A DNA stretch of 64,000 nucleotides from Haematobia irritans (GCF_050003625.1 NC_134398.1:85003983-85067982); one strand, 5' to 3'; numbered from the stretch's first letter, positions 10,276 to 22,136 are shown. Notes: generated by a model from the letters alone, not told the origin. Program-made: numbers and translations.

Positions 10276-11030
10276 GGGATCAATAAAATTATAATTTGGA
10301 TTCAGATCCATTTATCGAATTTTAATTCTCTTCTTGCAACTAATTGACTTGCAAATAAATTTCCTGTTAAAATATCCAAATCATAACGGAGGCTTCAATA
10401 TTTTGTACATTGATTAATTCCAAAAAAACGGTAAACCAAATATGTAAAACCTTCAAAATAATTAGAACTAAAGATTCAATATATCAGTTAATTTAATTTT
10501 TTAATTTAAAGAAAGAAAGATTTCTTTAAATTAAAAATGATTTTCTTTACTTTAAGGAAAATTTGTATAACTTCAAACTTTAACAGAGTGACGGACGCAA
10601 ATTTCGAAGATTTGTGTCCTAAATTTAATTAAAAAATTGCATTATTTTCAAGAAAATTTTCCTTAATATTAAACTAATATAATCTTCCATATTAGACCAA
10701 TATTTTGCCCAGTATAGAGTACAATGACATTACAACTCATTACAACTCATTCTTCGGCAATAACTCATCATAGTTCTGATTAAGAGGAAGCATTTTCATT
10801 ACACAAAGATAGCTGATGCATATCAATCGCCATCATGCTGGCATCGCAACTATGATATTTTATGGCCATTTTATAAAACCATATTTGCCTCAGGGAAGTA
10901 TATACGTGATCATCGAAGACAATGATAATTATCTGGTAAATCTTGAGAATAAAGATTATTCACCGACAAATATAAGTTTTTGTGTTAAGAATCAAATGTC
11001 GATATAATTTAAAGTACGATTTTTTATTTA
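10276..11030. other. no gene seen
   Basis: AT-rich, with homopolymer runs and scattered short frames (a 63-codon frame at 10816-11007 has no recognisable motif). An 'ATTACAACTC' direct repeat is at about 10731-10750. No repeat border recognised. Confidence 0.4.
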
Positions 11031-11160
11031 CACTGAAAAAACAGTGAACCCACCAGAAAAAAATGTTGGTTAATTATACAAAATTTAGATTATTTTTAGA
11101 AAATTTTAACTAAACAGTATTACAAATGCTATTATGTTTATACTTTTCTGGCGGAAAAGG
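11031..11160 (+). repeat. TIR-3 left end only
   Basis: CACTGAAAAAACAGTGAACCCACC after a TA, then sequence like the first 100 bp of the 29693 copy. The rest of the element is missing. Confidence 0.6.
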
Positions 11161-11282
11161 TCCATTGTAAAATAACATTAAAAAAAATTTTTCGAACCAC
11201 TTAACTTATCACAGATCCAATAACATATGATTATTCATCATCTTATTACCTTTCAGTTAAGTACCAAGAACGCTATAATCGC

Positions 11283-12540
11283 ACCCTCAAAAAAAAATCG
11301 CTTCTCTAACATATGTTCCAAACATATTTTGCAGGAAGCATATATATTATTGGATACTGCCGAAACATTAATATGTTTGTTTTATGTGAAGATATTATAT
11401 GTTTGGAAGCATTTTGAGCCCAAAAATATTATATGCTTGGAAGAATTCTCCCCAAAGAAGATTGTGGTCATTCCCTCACATAATTTTTATTTCCACGAAA
11501 ATTTTTTAGTTCTTGGCACCTTTTTCTGTAATACAAATAATGTTGAAGAAATTATTCAATTTTATAAATTTTTTAAATTTTACCATTCTCCTGGACGGAG
11601 AATCGAACCGAGGACCATACAGTTTGTAAGCCATCACACTATCCACTGGGCTACGTAGCAGTTATGGCCATCAATAGACAATTACCGTTATAAGTTATAT
11701 TTATGTAGCATAGTCTGCAGCGCCCACGAGCCGATGCAAACAAAACATTATTTAACAGAAACACACATTTATTTGCCACGTGGAGCAATGGTTAGCATGT
11801 CCGCCTTTCATGCAAAGGGTCGTGGGTTCAATCCCTGCGACCGTACACCAATTTTTTTAAATTTACACATTTATATTTATACTATATAAAATTTTTATAA
11901 TGAAACTTCGAAATGTGGGTTATTAAAGATTTACAGTCAGAAACAGTGCTTGATATAAACGAAATGGACTGAGCTTTTGGATAAAATATTATTTTTTTTT
12001 ATTGGAGAAATAACAATTTTGTAATAAAAACTGTTTTTGGTATAAAAGTTTGAAATTTTGGAAGGGATCCAAAAACCTTAACAAAAGAAGAACGTGGAGT
12101 CGAGTATAAACATACATAAATAATTTTATAATATACAGATAAATTTATTTAGGCGTGTACAGTTTTTTACTAGCATTTAACACCATTTTAAATGCATTTA
12201 AAACTTATCGTGTTTTGCTCTTAATTTCATTTTTACCTTTAAGGCCGGTATTAAGTTGGCATTATTGGTCTAAAATGACCAATAATGCCTTTTACTTTTC
12301 TTTAATAATTCATTTTAAAGAAAATAAACTTGTTCAATTGTTGTAGCTGCAAAACTCGAACTTAATGTCCGCTTTTATATTTGAAGGTGTCCGTCAAGTC
12401 CTCTTGGACTACTTATTAATAAAGGGGAACTAAACTTTGTTTTTATACATTTTACTGTTTAATTTTTCACTGTTTCCTCCTTTTTTAATTTTACTGTCCC
12501 AACTCTAAAAAGAGTATAGTGCACTTTCGTTATTTTTATG
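11283..12540. repeat. composite repeat copy 2: TIR-6 plus TIR-1 interior plus shared tail
   Basis: Runs in the same order as 485-1605: TIR-6 (11283-11467), reversed TIR-1 interior with tRNA-like modules at about 11590-11660 (minus) and 11773-11850 (plus), then the shared tail to about 12530. Unlike copy 1, the plus module here keeps the A-box region (GGAGCAATGGTTAGCATG) and a B box (GGTTCAATCCC). The repeated junction of TIR-6 with TIR-1 means this is a fixed chimera that multiplied as a unit. Confidence 0.65.
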
Positions 12541-13250
12541 AAGATCCCTTTGTAATTTTTGTATATTTTTCTCCGTTTCTTTTTAATTTCCTTTGTCTGA
12601 ATATTTTTGACTTACACCTCGTACGTTCCGATTTCTTTTAACGAACCAAGAAAAAAATTGTGCCCATAATGCCAAAATGATAAACAAAACACATGTCCAC
12701 GCATACATAAAATGCTGCTCTCAAGGCGAAAGCACATGCTGTTTTTTTTTCAAATGTCTATTCTCTTTACTCCGAATACTCATTCTAATAAATTAAATAA
12801 TATTTAGACTTAAGCATATCAAATTTTTGGCCTTGTCATAAAACAGTTTTCCGAAACAACATACAAGCGGTTTCACACAAGTTGCTCTCTTTTGATTCTC
12901 TCGCTGTGTTATGTTGATATCTTTCGTCAACCCTCCCGGTTTCCATCTCTATTTCTTTCTCTATAGTATCTCTCTCTCTCTCTTCCGCTCTCTGAATAAA
13001 ATATCACAACATAAATATGTTTACTCGAAATTTGTAAATGTATATATGTTTACATTCACACATATTAGTTTTATGAAACATTCATGCCCCAAACATAATA
13101 TATTCTAGCATACTAACATATGTGTCCCAAACATTTAGAGTTAGTTGAGGAACATTACATGTTTGCACTTAAATATATTGTGTTTAAAAATTGTGCCCGA
13201 AACACATTTTGTTTATATCGGAAATATATTGTGTTTAGTAAAAAAAGAGC
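12541..13250 (+). repeat. composite repeat copy 2, (CT)n block and TIR-6-type tail
   Basis: Continues copy 2 beyond the point where copy 1 was interrupted. It includes 'ACGTTCCGATTTCTTTTAACG', the 'TTTAGACTTAAGCATATC' block, a CT microsatellite at about 12968-12981 and an 'AAACATAATATATTC' tail matching 2160-2340. Confidence 0.6.
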
Positions 13251-13384
13251 GAAAATTTAAAAATAACGGGATATCTCAAAAACTGTTCCATAAAAAATTT
13301 TTAAACATTTTTTTCGAATTCAGCAGCTCAAAATACATAAGAAAAGTTGATTTTCACCAAGTGTACATTTTGAGTGTAAACTAG

Positions 13385-13479
13385 TGTTATTAGAGGAAAG
13401 GAAACTTTCTCCAAACATAATATCTAAAATAAAGTTAAATTGGCTTTAGTGAAATAGAGAGTTCACTTTTTTTGAGTGT
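13385..13479 (+). repeat. TIR-3 right end only
   Basis: 'AAAGTTAAATTGGCTTTAGTG' followed by AGAGAGTTCACTTTTTTTGAGTG and TA, identical in layout to the right end of the 29693-30199 copy. The left part is absent. Confidence 0.6.
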
Positions 13480-13741
13480 ATAACATAGCATATATTTCCT
13501 ATTTGGCTATGACGCATAAATTTAGAAGATGATGTATTATTTAATAACATTAATTTTATTAAAATAATATTTAAATAAATATTAACAATGTCGTGCTGTA
13601 ATAGTGTCGTATTAATAGACGTATATATTTTTTTGCATAAGTAATTGACGAAAATTGAATGTAAGTTAAACTTTTATGGAAATTAACAGAATATAGGCTA
13701 AGCTCTAATGTAATTCCATATGTTGTTGCCAGATCCAATAA

Positions 13742-13800
13742 ATAAATCATCCCTGATGAGGCTGGAAATAATCCCAGCGAAACGTTCGATGGAAATAATG
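13742..13800 (+). ncRNA. hammerhead-ribozyme-like motif (type I, Penelope-type)
   Basis: The core CTGATGA lies at 13753-13759 and GAAAC at 13779-13783. Between them GCTGG and CCAGC can form a 5-bp stem II with an AAATAATC loop. Stem I can form from CATC (13748-13751) and GATG (13788-13791). Stem III would be the self-complementary AACGTT, too short to close in one molecule, as in the dimer-dependent hammerheads described for Penelope-like retroelements. Two defects are visible: an unpaired extra G at the base of stem II and a C-C mismatch at the base of stem I. No reverse transcriptase or GIY-YIG frame is nearby, so I infer a decayed Penelope terminal repeat. Confidence 0.6.
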
Positions 13801-13859
13801 GAATAATTCAATTCTTACTTTATTCGCATTTTAAAGTGACCTTGAAAGCCCATTAAAAA

Positions 13860-14458
13860 ACAAAAGCTAATAATTAACAAGAATTAATTAATATAAATTG
13901 TGATTTCGAATAAATATATGAAAGTTGAAAAAACTTAGTAAACAGTTTACTTTTTCAGCGTATTGAATGGCAAAATGTTGGATTTTCCATGAGGACGAAT
14001 AAAACCCATACACGCATCAAATTTTTTTAACGCATTTCTAAATTTATTTGAAGTTTCGGCCTTTTCCCTTTTTTCATAAAATTACAATTGTTTTTATAAA
14101 TGTGTTAACCATAACAGAAAACTCCGAATTCGAACTTGAATTCATATATAGAAATTCCATGTTTTAAGGTTGGAATGGCTTCTACCTTTAAGGCCGGTAC
14201 ACTGAAAAAAAAAAACATCTTGCAAAGATTTCATTTTTCCACTATTGATTTTAAAATTGATTCAGTGTCAAAGAACACTAATACAGTGTTGCCATATATT
14301 TCGTATGAGAGGAAAATCCAAACAATCATTAACAATGCCGCACGCAATTTCCGCTAGTACAAATATCCACACATTTTTCACGGACCCTCAAAACAAAAAT
14401 CGTCTCTGGAACATATATTTTCAGAATTTCTTCAAACAAAAATTGTTTGTACTACTCG
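13860..14458. other. no gene; degraded repeat pieces
   Basis: AT-rich. Contains 'CTTTAAGGCCGGTACACTG' near 14190, a piece of the composite repeat joined to a TIR-type CACTGAAAAAAAAAA tip, and 'CCTCAAAACAAAAATCG' near 14390, a TIR-6-like tip. The short frames at 14136-14496 overlap these pieces and are not credible genes. Confidence 0.4.
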
Positions 14459-14770
14459 TACACACAAAAAAATATTACCGAAATTTTTTCAATTAATCAC
14501 TTAATTGAATTTGTTTCAATTAAATATATGTTAATTAATTCAAATAATATGTTAATTAATTCAATTAATTATTTAATCAAATCCAAATAAAAACCAATTA
14601 AAAAAATAATTGATATTTGTTACGTTTCCAATTAAAATATTAACTGATTCAATCAAATTGTTAATCAATTCGAAAATAATTTTCAATTACAAACGTGATT
14701 GAAAATTTTTCGGTTTCCAATTACACATGTGATTGATCCAATCACCTTTGTGATTGAAATTGAATAACTT
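14459..14770. repeat. TIR-7: CAATTAA-rich fold-back repeat
   Basis: Starts TACACACAAAAAAATATTACC and consists of many CAATTAATT/AATTGATT words in both orientations, so it can fold on itself. Related pieces are at 2956-3168 and 27117-27210. No right-hand tip was located with confidence. Confidence 0.5.
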
Positions 14771-15792
14771 TGAGCAATAGAAAGAGCGAAAAGAGAACAA
14801 AAGAATGGGTATTTATTCAACAATGTATGATGGAGAGACCAGTCTGTTGAAGTAACTCGTAACGAACGGTTGTGTTTTTGTTTTTCGCGTAAATTGAAAA
14901 ACATGATTGGCGACATTCTGTCTGCTGCATTCAAAATGTGTGCATAAATATTTGAAATAAATAAAGTGTGCAACAACAAATGGCCACGTGGTAAAGGTGT
15001 GAAAAAATATATGACAGAATGTATTTGAAATTACCTGTGTTTGTGTTTTGTGGTGTTGTAAAAATGTAAAACAATCTACGTTTATTGAAGCTAAGCTGTT
15101 TACATTAAACGGACTAAAATAATATATTATTTATTCATTTCTTTTAGTGTCCAATTTTATTTCGTGAAATTGACCAACTCCGTCATTTTATCAAATATAT
15201 AAGAATAAAAGAATATAATTTTTTTTCACTTCTAGTTTTCTCAAAACCAAGAGCGGTATGGGTCTGTTGCAAAATTAACCTTGAAGTTTCGAAGTAGCGT
15301 TGGCATTAAATTGCATTTTTATTTTACCTGTTTTTTTTTTCAGTTTGAACCCAAGTAGAGAGCAGTATATCTGATATATAGCATTTGCAAAGTATCATCA
15401 ATATAATACCAAATATTACATTGTTTTGCCATTATTTTTCTCTCTGATTGGTTCCAATTTTATAGACGATTTCAATGTGTGGAAATTTTGGAAAGGAATT
15501 GGCTAAAATTAAATTACCGAGCTCCTTAATACACATTTTTATGCTAAACGAGTACAACTGCAAAAGAAGATTATAAATATGCAACCCTGAACTTGATATT
15601 ATATGCAGGTAATGTTTAACAAAATTAACTTTTAATTGAACAAAATTAAATTCGAATTATTCTGTTCAGAAAAACTAATTTAGCTTACAGACTGCTGATT
15701 TATTGGAAATCTAGGCGCACCTAAATATTAGAAGGAACATGCTGACATCGTTAACATGATAAGGAAGATAATAATTTATATAGGTTATTTTT
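14771..15792. other. no gene recognised
   Basis: AT-rich single-copy sequence as far as this window shows. The 98-codon minus-strand frame at 14683-14979 starts inside TIR-7 and has no motif. No border, promoter or splice pattern is convincing. Confidence 0.4.
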
Positions 15793-16024
15793 TTAACCCT
15801 TTAGTAAAGTAAAGAGAATAGACATTCGGAACCAAGAGAATAGACATTTGAAAAAAGAAAACAGCATGTGTTTTCGCCTTGAGAGCAGTATACATAAAAT
15901 ATGGCATTTTTTTGCTTCGTTAAAAGAAATCGGAACGTACGAGGAGTAAGTCAAAATATTCAGGCAAAGGAAATTAAACAAAAAAACGGCGTAAAATATA
16001 CAAAAATTACAAAGGGATCTACAT
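15793..16024 (-). repeat. reverse copy of the (CT)n-block family
   Basis: Reverse complement of about 12540-12780: 'GAACCAAGAGAATAGACATT', 'TTTTCGCCTTGAGAGCAG' and 'AAATCGGAACGTACGAGG'. It is cut at 16025 by the next element, whose right flank at 17867 resumes with AAAAATA. Confidence 0.55.
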
Positions 16025-16239
16025 AACAAGTATATACGGCCGTAAGTTCGGCCACGTCGAAGCTTATGTACCCTCCACCATGGATTGCGTAGAAACTTCT
16101 ACTGAAGACTGTCATCCACAATCGAATTACTTGGGTTGCGGTAACACTTGCCGATGGCAAAGTATCTTAAAATTTCCTAACACCGTAATATACACCACAA
16201 AGGCCGATTAAATATGTATATAATTAAGTTTAAAGTTTC

Positions 16240-16510
16240 TATAGAAATAAAATTTTGACAAAATAAAATATTGACAACATTTGCTATAGAAGTAAAATTT
16301 GGAAAAAAATTTCTATAGAAATAAAATTTGGATAAAATTTTCTATAGAAATAAAATTTTGACAAAATTTTCTATAGAAATAAAATTTTGACAAAATGTTC
16401 TATAGAAATAAAATTTTGACAAAATTTTCTATAGAAATAAAATCTTGACAAAATTTTCTATAGAAATAACATTTTGACAATGTTTTCTAAAAAAATAAAA
16501 TTTTGGTAGA
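16240..16510 (+). repeat. 29-bp tandem repeat
   Basis: About nine units of GACAAAATTTTCTATAGAAA followed by TAAAATTTT. The homologous array in the third element (about 51205-51660) has about sixteen units, and copy 1 at 7057 lacks it, so the array length is unstable between members. Confidence 0.85.
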
Positions 16511-16514
16511 TTAT

Positions 16515-17640
16515 TTTTGGCTCGAGTGGCAACCATGATTATGAACCGATAAGGACCAATTTTTGTGTGATTGGGGATCGGCTATATATAACTATAGACC
16601 GATATAGACCAATTTTGGCATGGGTATTAGCGGCCTTATACTAACACCACGTTGAAAATTTCAACCGGATCGGGTGAATTTTACTCCTCTAAGAGGCTCC
16701 GGAGATCAAATCTGGGGAACGGTTTATATGGGGGCTATATATAATTATGGACCGATATGGACCAATTCTTGCGTGTTTGTTGGAGACCACATTCTAACAC
16801 CACGTTCCAAACTTCAACCGGATCGGATGAATTTTGCTCCTCCAAGAGGCTCCGGAGGACAAATCTGGGGATCGATTTATATGGGGGCTATATATAATTA
16901 TGGACCGATATGGACCAATTCTTGCATGGTTATTAGAGATCATATACTAACATCACGTACCCAATTTCAACCGGATCGGATGAATTTTGCTCCTCTAAGA
17001 GGCTCCGGAGGTCAAATCTGGGGATCGGCTTATATGGGGGCTATATATAATTATGGACCGACATGGACCAATTTTGGCATGGTTATTAGAGACAATATAC
17101 TAACACCACGGACCAAATTTCAATCGGATCGGATGACTTTTGCTCCTCTAAGAGGCTCCGGAGGTCAAATCTGGGGATCGGTTTATATGGGGGCTATATA
17201 TAATTATGGGCCGATGTGGACCAATTTTTGCATGGTCATTAGAGACCATATTCTAACACCATGTAACAAATTTCAGCCGGATCGGATGAAATTTGGTTCT
17301 CTTAGAGGCTCCGCAAGCCAAATCGGGGGATCGGTTTATATGGGGGGCTATATGTAATTATGGATCGGATGAAATTTGCTTCTCTTAGAGCAATCGCAAG
17401 CCAAATTTGGGGGTCCATTTATATGGGGGCTATACGTAAAAGTAGACCGATATGGACCAATTTTTGCATAGTTGTTAGAGACCATATACTAGCACCATAT
17501 ACCAAATTTCAGCCGGATCGGATGAAATTTGCTTCTCTTAGAGCAATCTTAAGACAAATTTGGGGGTCCGTTTATATTGGGGCTATATGTAAAAGTGGAC
17601 CTATATGGCCCAATTTCAATACCATCCTACCTACATGAAT
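16515..17640 (+). repeat. 153-bp tandem repeat array (about 7 units)
   Basis: Same unit as at 7230-8570. The TATATGGGGGC landmark recurs at exactly 153-bp steps (16726, 16879, 17032). Later units have lost a few bases, which interrupts the open frame near 17357. Confidence 0.85.
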
Positions 17641-18032
17641 AACAACTACTTGTGCCAAGTTTCAAGTCGATAGCTTGTTTCGTTCGGAAGTTAGCGTGAT
17701 TTCAACAGACGGACGGACGGACGGACATGCTCAGACCGACTCAGAATTTCACCACGACCCAGATTATATATACTTTATGGGGTGTTAGAGCAATATTTCG
17801 ATGTGTTACAAACGGAATGACAAAGATAATATACCCCCATCCTATGGTGGAGGGTATAAAAATATGGGAGATATAAAGCTAGAACAATTTTAATGCAATT
17901 GTACAAAAGATCTCTTATGATATATCGGGCGATACATAACATATGTACTCGAGATATAGGGCAATTTGAATAATTTTTACAGTTGTTGCTACTTAGCAGT
18001 GGCGATTTTACGAATATTGGTTAGTCGTAGGG

Positions 18033-19650
18033 TTTCGCTATTTTTCGCTCCCGCTTTCCCGGGAATTCCCGCACCTATTCCCGGGATTTTTTTATACAAA
18101 ATGCAGGGATAACTACTATACAAATTTTATTTTTAGTACCATTGGGTAAATCATCATTCGCATTACACTTCCAAAATCTACTTCAACTATTTTCATTGTA
18201 AATAAGGGACTTCAAATATAGTTACAGTCTCATGTGAATGGGGTATAATTTAACCTAAGTACACTGAAAAAAAAGCATACTCGGTTCCAAAGATTTTGTC
18301 TTTACTGTAAAAAATTTGGTATTGATTCCGAGCCAAAGAAGCGGAGAATACAAGTAAGGATACTTTTAAGACACAATTCTCTTTTAAATTTAGGTTTTGT
18401 GTACTTGCTTCTAGGAAGCAAATTTTAATTTTTCGCTTTCTCAGCTTTTTTTCTTCATATGCTATCAAAGTCCTTTAAAAACGAGTTAACGGCAACTTTA
18501 TTTTCCAAATTAAGACTCGACTTCCAGTAGAAATTATGCTATGTTTGAAGTAAAAAACTTCTTTAAAATAAAGTTTTGAAAAACATGTCCTATATTTGAA
18601 CGATTTTTGCTTTGTAGTCAAGATGCAAAAAGACAACAAATTTAAAGACAATTTCATTAAATTTAAAGATTTTTTCTGAATTATTAAAGTCAAGTTGACC
18701 TTAGCTTATAAAGTTTTTCTTTCATGTTAAGATACCCATTTTTAAGTCAAATCGCTTAATTATAAGGACAATACGACTTCATTGAAAAGTTTATCGACTT
18801 TTGGATAAGGAAAATAACTTTATTTTAGAGAAATACGTCTTCTATGGTAAGCAAAATTTGTATTCGTATTTTAAAGACATGAAATCTTTGACCTCACGAC
18901 AATATTTTTTTCAGTGTAGAGAACAATATGTAATATAATTTAATTGTTTTTGATATTTTTGTTTAGATAAAATAAACTATGAAATTAAATAATTTAAGTA
19001 AACATTTTCAATTACTTTGGAAATTGTATTCTCCTTGTTGAGTACCAAGTAGTAATAGTTGCCTTGTCCGACATATATAGTCGTGGGTTCTAGTCCAGAT
19101 TCCAACGGCCTCCTAATAGGTTAAAAGAAGATTGCTCTTCTTAATTTTTATCGTCATATTTCCGTAAATCGCAATTCCAATAGACTGGTAGACTAAGTAA
19201 TCTTTTATATACAATGGGTCATTTCATTTTATATAACCACTTTTGCAATTGCATAATTTCAAATATTTTCATAATTATTGAGCGAACATGTGCATATATC
19301 ATAGTGAAATATAGTGACACTGTTTTACGATGGTGACATCGAAATAAGTTTCTTTGATTTCCATGCAATTTTTAATGTTACAAAAAACTCCCATAATATC
19401 GGAAGAGACTGACCATTGTAAAAGCTTCTTGTATTTTGTTATTACAAAATATTTCTTATTTTAGTGTGATTTATGGCTGATATAAGAGATTAACATAATA
19501 TACATTGCTAGTTGTCCAGACAGCCACTTAAACCGTGTCCAAATATATGACACATCGAAGCAAGTTTCCCTTTGACCGGGATCCCGGGAAATTCGAAAAA
19601 AATTCCCGCTTTCCCGGGAATGAAAAAAGTCCGAGAAAAAACCCTAGTTA
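18033..19650. mobile_element. hAT-like non-autonomous element (TAGGGTTT...AAACCCTA)
   Basis: Left tip TAGGGTTTCGCTATTTTTCG followed by CCCGCTTTCCCGGGAATTCC; right tip CCCGCTTTCCCGGGAATG then AAACCCTA. Flanks GTTAGTCG and GTTAGCAG match at 6 of 8 positions, as a decayed 8-bp hAT target duplication would. The interior has no transposase. A TIR-4 element sits inside at 18260-18917. A related end rich in CCCGGGATT is at 46011-46148. Confidence 0.5.
18261..18917 (+). repeat. TIR-4 element, full length, second copy
   Basis: CACTGAAAAAAAAGCATAC to AATATTTTTTTCAGTG, with TA on both sides. Near-identical to 5325-5981. The minus-strand frames at 18250-18468 and 18475-18693 have repeat composition and no motif. 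Confidence 0.75.
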
Positions 19651-20328
19651 GCAGATCTCACCAAGGTATCTGGTCAATTGTGGGTTGTGATATATTATTT
19701 GGCCAAGTCGGACGATATTTCCACAAGTCGCAGCTTTATTTAAAACTCGACCATGACATGTATAGTTAGAATAATAATTCTGCTTTCTCCGCAAACAGGA
19801 GAATATCTTTGGCCTCCGTGGTCATATGAGAGTAAATCGGGCGAAAGATATATGGTAGCTATATCTAAGTCTGAACCGATTTCAACCAAATTTGGCACAC
19901 TTAATGATGCTATTAAACGTATTCCTTGTGCAAAATTTGAATCAAATCAGGCAAAACTCTGGCTTCGAGGCCATATAAGTGCAAATCGGACGACAAATAT
20001 ATATGGGAGCTACATCTAAATCTGAACCGATTTGGCTGATATTTTGCAAAATTTTCGAGAGCCCTAAAATCAATTTCTAAATCAATAGCCATTTTCTTTG
20101 AGCCAAAGTAAAACTCTGTGCCAAATTTGAGGACGATCGGACTTAAACTGCGAGCTGTACTTTGCACACAAAATTACATATACAGACAGACAGACGGATA
20201 TCGCTAAATCGACTCAGAATTTAATTCTAAGGCGATCGGTATACTAAACGATGGGTATCTTGGCGTTACATACAAATGCACAAACTTATTATACCCTGTA
20301 CCACAGTAGTGGTGAAGGGTACAAAAAG
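19651..20328 (+). repeat. second hairpin-ended repeat type
   Basis: Repeated variants of 'GAACCGATTTCAACCAAATT', 'TATATGGTAGCTATATCTAA' and 'AAATTTGGCAC', then ACAGACAGACAGACGG, ATCGACTCAGAATTT and the end TATACCCTGTACCACAGTAGTGG/TGAAGGGTA. The layout matches the 153-bp element family but the sequence differs. No coding frame of note. The left border is uncertain. Confidence 0.5.
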
Positions 20329-20339
20329 GGAATTATTTA

Positions 20340-21530
20340 ATATTTTATTTCACAACCGTTCCTTCAAATAAAATGTTAGAGTGGTGTTGCGCCTACAACC
20401 ACCACATACGTATTGTAAAAAAAATTATTGCAAATTTTATGAAAAATTTCAACTTAATTATACAAAATTTGAAATACTTACTTACGGTTATATGAATATG
20501 GTACGGAAGGACTAGTGTAAGTCCTTCTATACTAATACTATTGTTTTACAAGATTAAAATGAAGTTCATTTTAGTTCATTTTGATTCACTCAAACACACC
20601 AAATATAAAATTTCCCCACTGAAAAGTTGATTAAGAAATCTTTATATGAAAATAAATGTGTCCTCTATATATTATTTACTAAAAAATGGAACCCGTGACT
20701 TAAGTACAACGCATCTTTTTGAATCGTTAGTAGACTTTTTTTCTATTTTACAAAATTATACCAACAACGCGATATTTTGAATCTTGAAAAAAAAAATATG
20801 TCCAACTTAGAAAACTATATTCTCAAATTTAGTGATGGGGAATAAATAACGTCAAACACAATGTTTCAATTGGTCTATCTTTCGTTTTCTAATTTTTACT
20901 TGAACCTATCTTATGGGACTTCTCTTTATTGTTCTTTCTCATCATCGACATCGATGTTGTTTTTTCGTATTTGTTTTTCTTTGTTTTTATGTATTTGTTT
21001 TTTTTTTTTTATTTTGTTTTCTGAAAACGTTGATAAGAAGTCTTTCTATGCGAGCTCTACACTTAGATGTAAGGAACTAATGTGGCAATAGAATTTGTGT
21101 TCTTCTGATAAATGAAAATTATAAACTCTGACTCTGGTCTTTGAGCACAGAACCGATTGTTACCGGATGTACATATATCTGCTCTTATCTAAAAGATGTC
21201 GCAAACAGACAGACAAGACAAGTTCATAATAAATTAAAAACTAATATGAAACAGAAGCCCACTGAGAAAACTCGAGAATGCATGAAAGTCAATTTTCCCT
21301 TTGCGCAATCGACTAAGTAAACATTGAAATCTCTGGTTATAATTATGATAATAATTCAGCAAAGATAGGCGACTACCATTTCTCTAATTGAATAAACCAT
21401 CGTCAGTTAAATATAGACGATAGTAACACATTGGGATATATAAAAGAATGCATAATAAAAATGGATGTTTGTAGTTGAGGTGATGGAATTTTCCCAAAAG
21501 ACAGGAACATTTTTTTTTATTAGTTTCAAC
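20340..21530. other. no gene recognised
   Basis: AT-rich, with a T-rich stretch at 20930-21020 that creates a hydrophobic-looking false frame (20861-21091). No repeat from elsewhere in the window is seen. Possibly host intron or intergenic DNA. Confidence 0.4.
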
Positions 21531-21534
21531 GAAA

Positions 21535-21700
21535 ATCCACTTAGAGCCATTTTCATGTAACTAAGTTAGGCTGTAACTGTCAGTTAGCAAATGTTAAATT
21601 GCACATATATTTTCTCTGGTTAACTTTAGCTGCAAACTTTAATTGTTAGCATCTAAGTTCCTGACTGGTGTAGGCAAGATGACAGACATGTCCATTGTAC
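21535..21700 (+). repeat. short dispersed repeat (partner at 27215-27425)
   Basis: Contains 'AAAATCCACTTAGAGCCATTTT', 'GGTTAACTTTAGCTGCAAAC' and 'GATGACAGACATGTCCATTG'. The reverse complement, diverged, is at 27215-27425 (GGACATGTCTGTCATCTTGTC, AGTTAAAGTTATCCGGAG). Family unknown. Confidence 0.5.
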
Positions 21701-22136
21701 GGTCTAAAAAATCGTTAAAAATCGTACAGTTGAAAAATGCATGAAAATGGGGATTAATTATTCTAAAAAACAACTACATCCCAAAGGGTATGGATATAAT
21801 CTATCACGACAAATAACTTTCGAAATGGTTTATTAAGATATGCTTTTCATATCTTTTACATTCCCGGGAAATGGGTCTTATGTTCTAAGGCCACAACGAA
21901 AAATCTCCCTTTGCTATTTTTACTTCGTTAACGTTTCTTCATAAATTCTTCATTAATGAAAGGAAATTTGTTTCTGTACACATTACGAAGATCCTTTCAT
22001 TAAACCTCTCATGGTCGAATTAAAATTGACATGTCAATTTTTTTTTAATTATGCATACATCAAAGAAGATATTTTCAAGCACGAAAAAAGACAAAATAAG
22101 TGCTTTGAATATGCTCTTAAAACTGTAAAATATGCA

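Larger units (their letters stand above)
16026..17866 (+). mobile_element. hairpin-ended element, copy 2
   Basis: Left end AACAAGTATATACGGCCGTAAG, a single-copy leader with CACCATGGATTGCGTAG, a 29-bp array at about 16240-16510, the 153-bp array at about 16515-17640, the GGACGGACGGAC tract, and the terminal palindrome CCCCCATCCTATGGTGGAGGG. The longest open frame (16674-17357, 227 codons) is just the repeat read in its open frame. It is the most complete uninterrupted member here. Confidence 0.75.

Noticed and set aside
16674..17357. 227-codon open frame as a protein gene
   Set aside because: It is the 153-bp tandem repeat read in its stop-free frame; the opposite strand of homologous arrays is also open and no promoter, start context or domain supports it.
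20861..21091. hydrophobic 76-codon frame as a membrane protein
   Set aside because: The phenylalanine/leucine/serine run comes from a T-rich tract.
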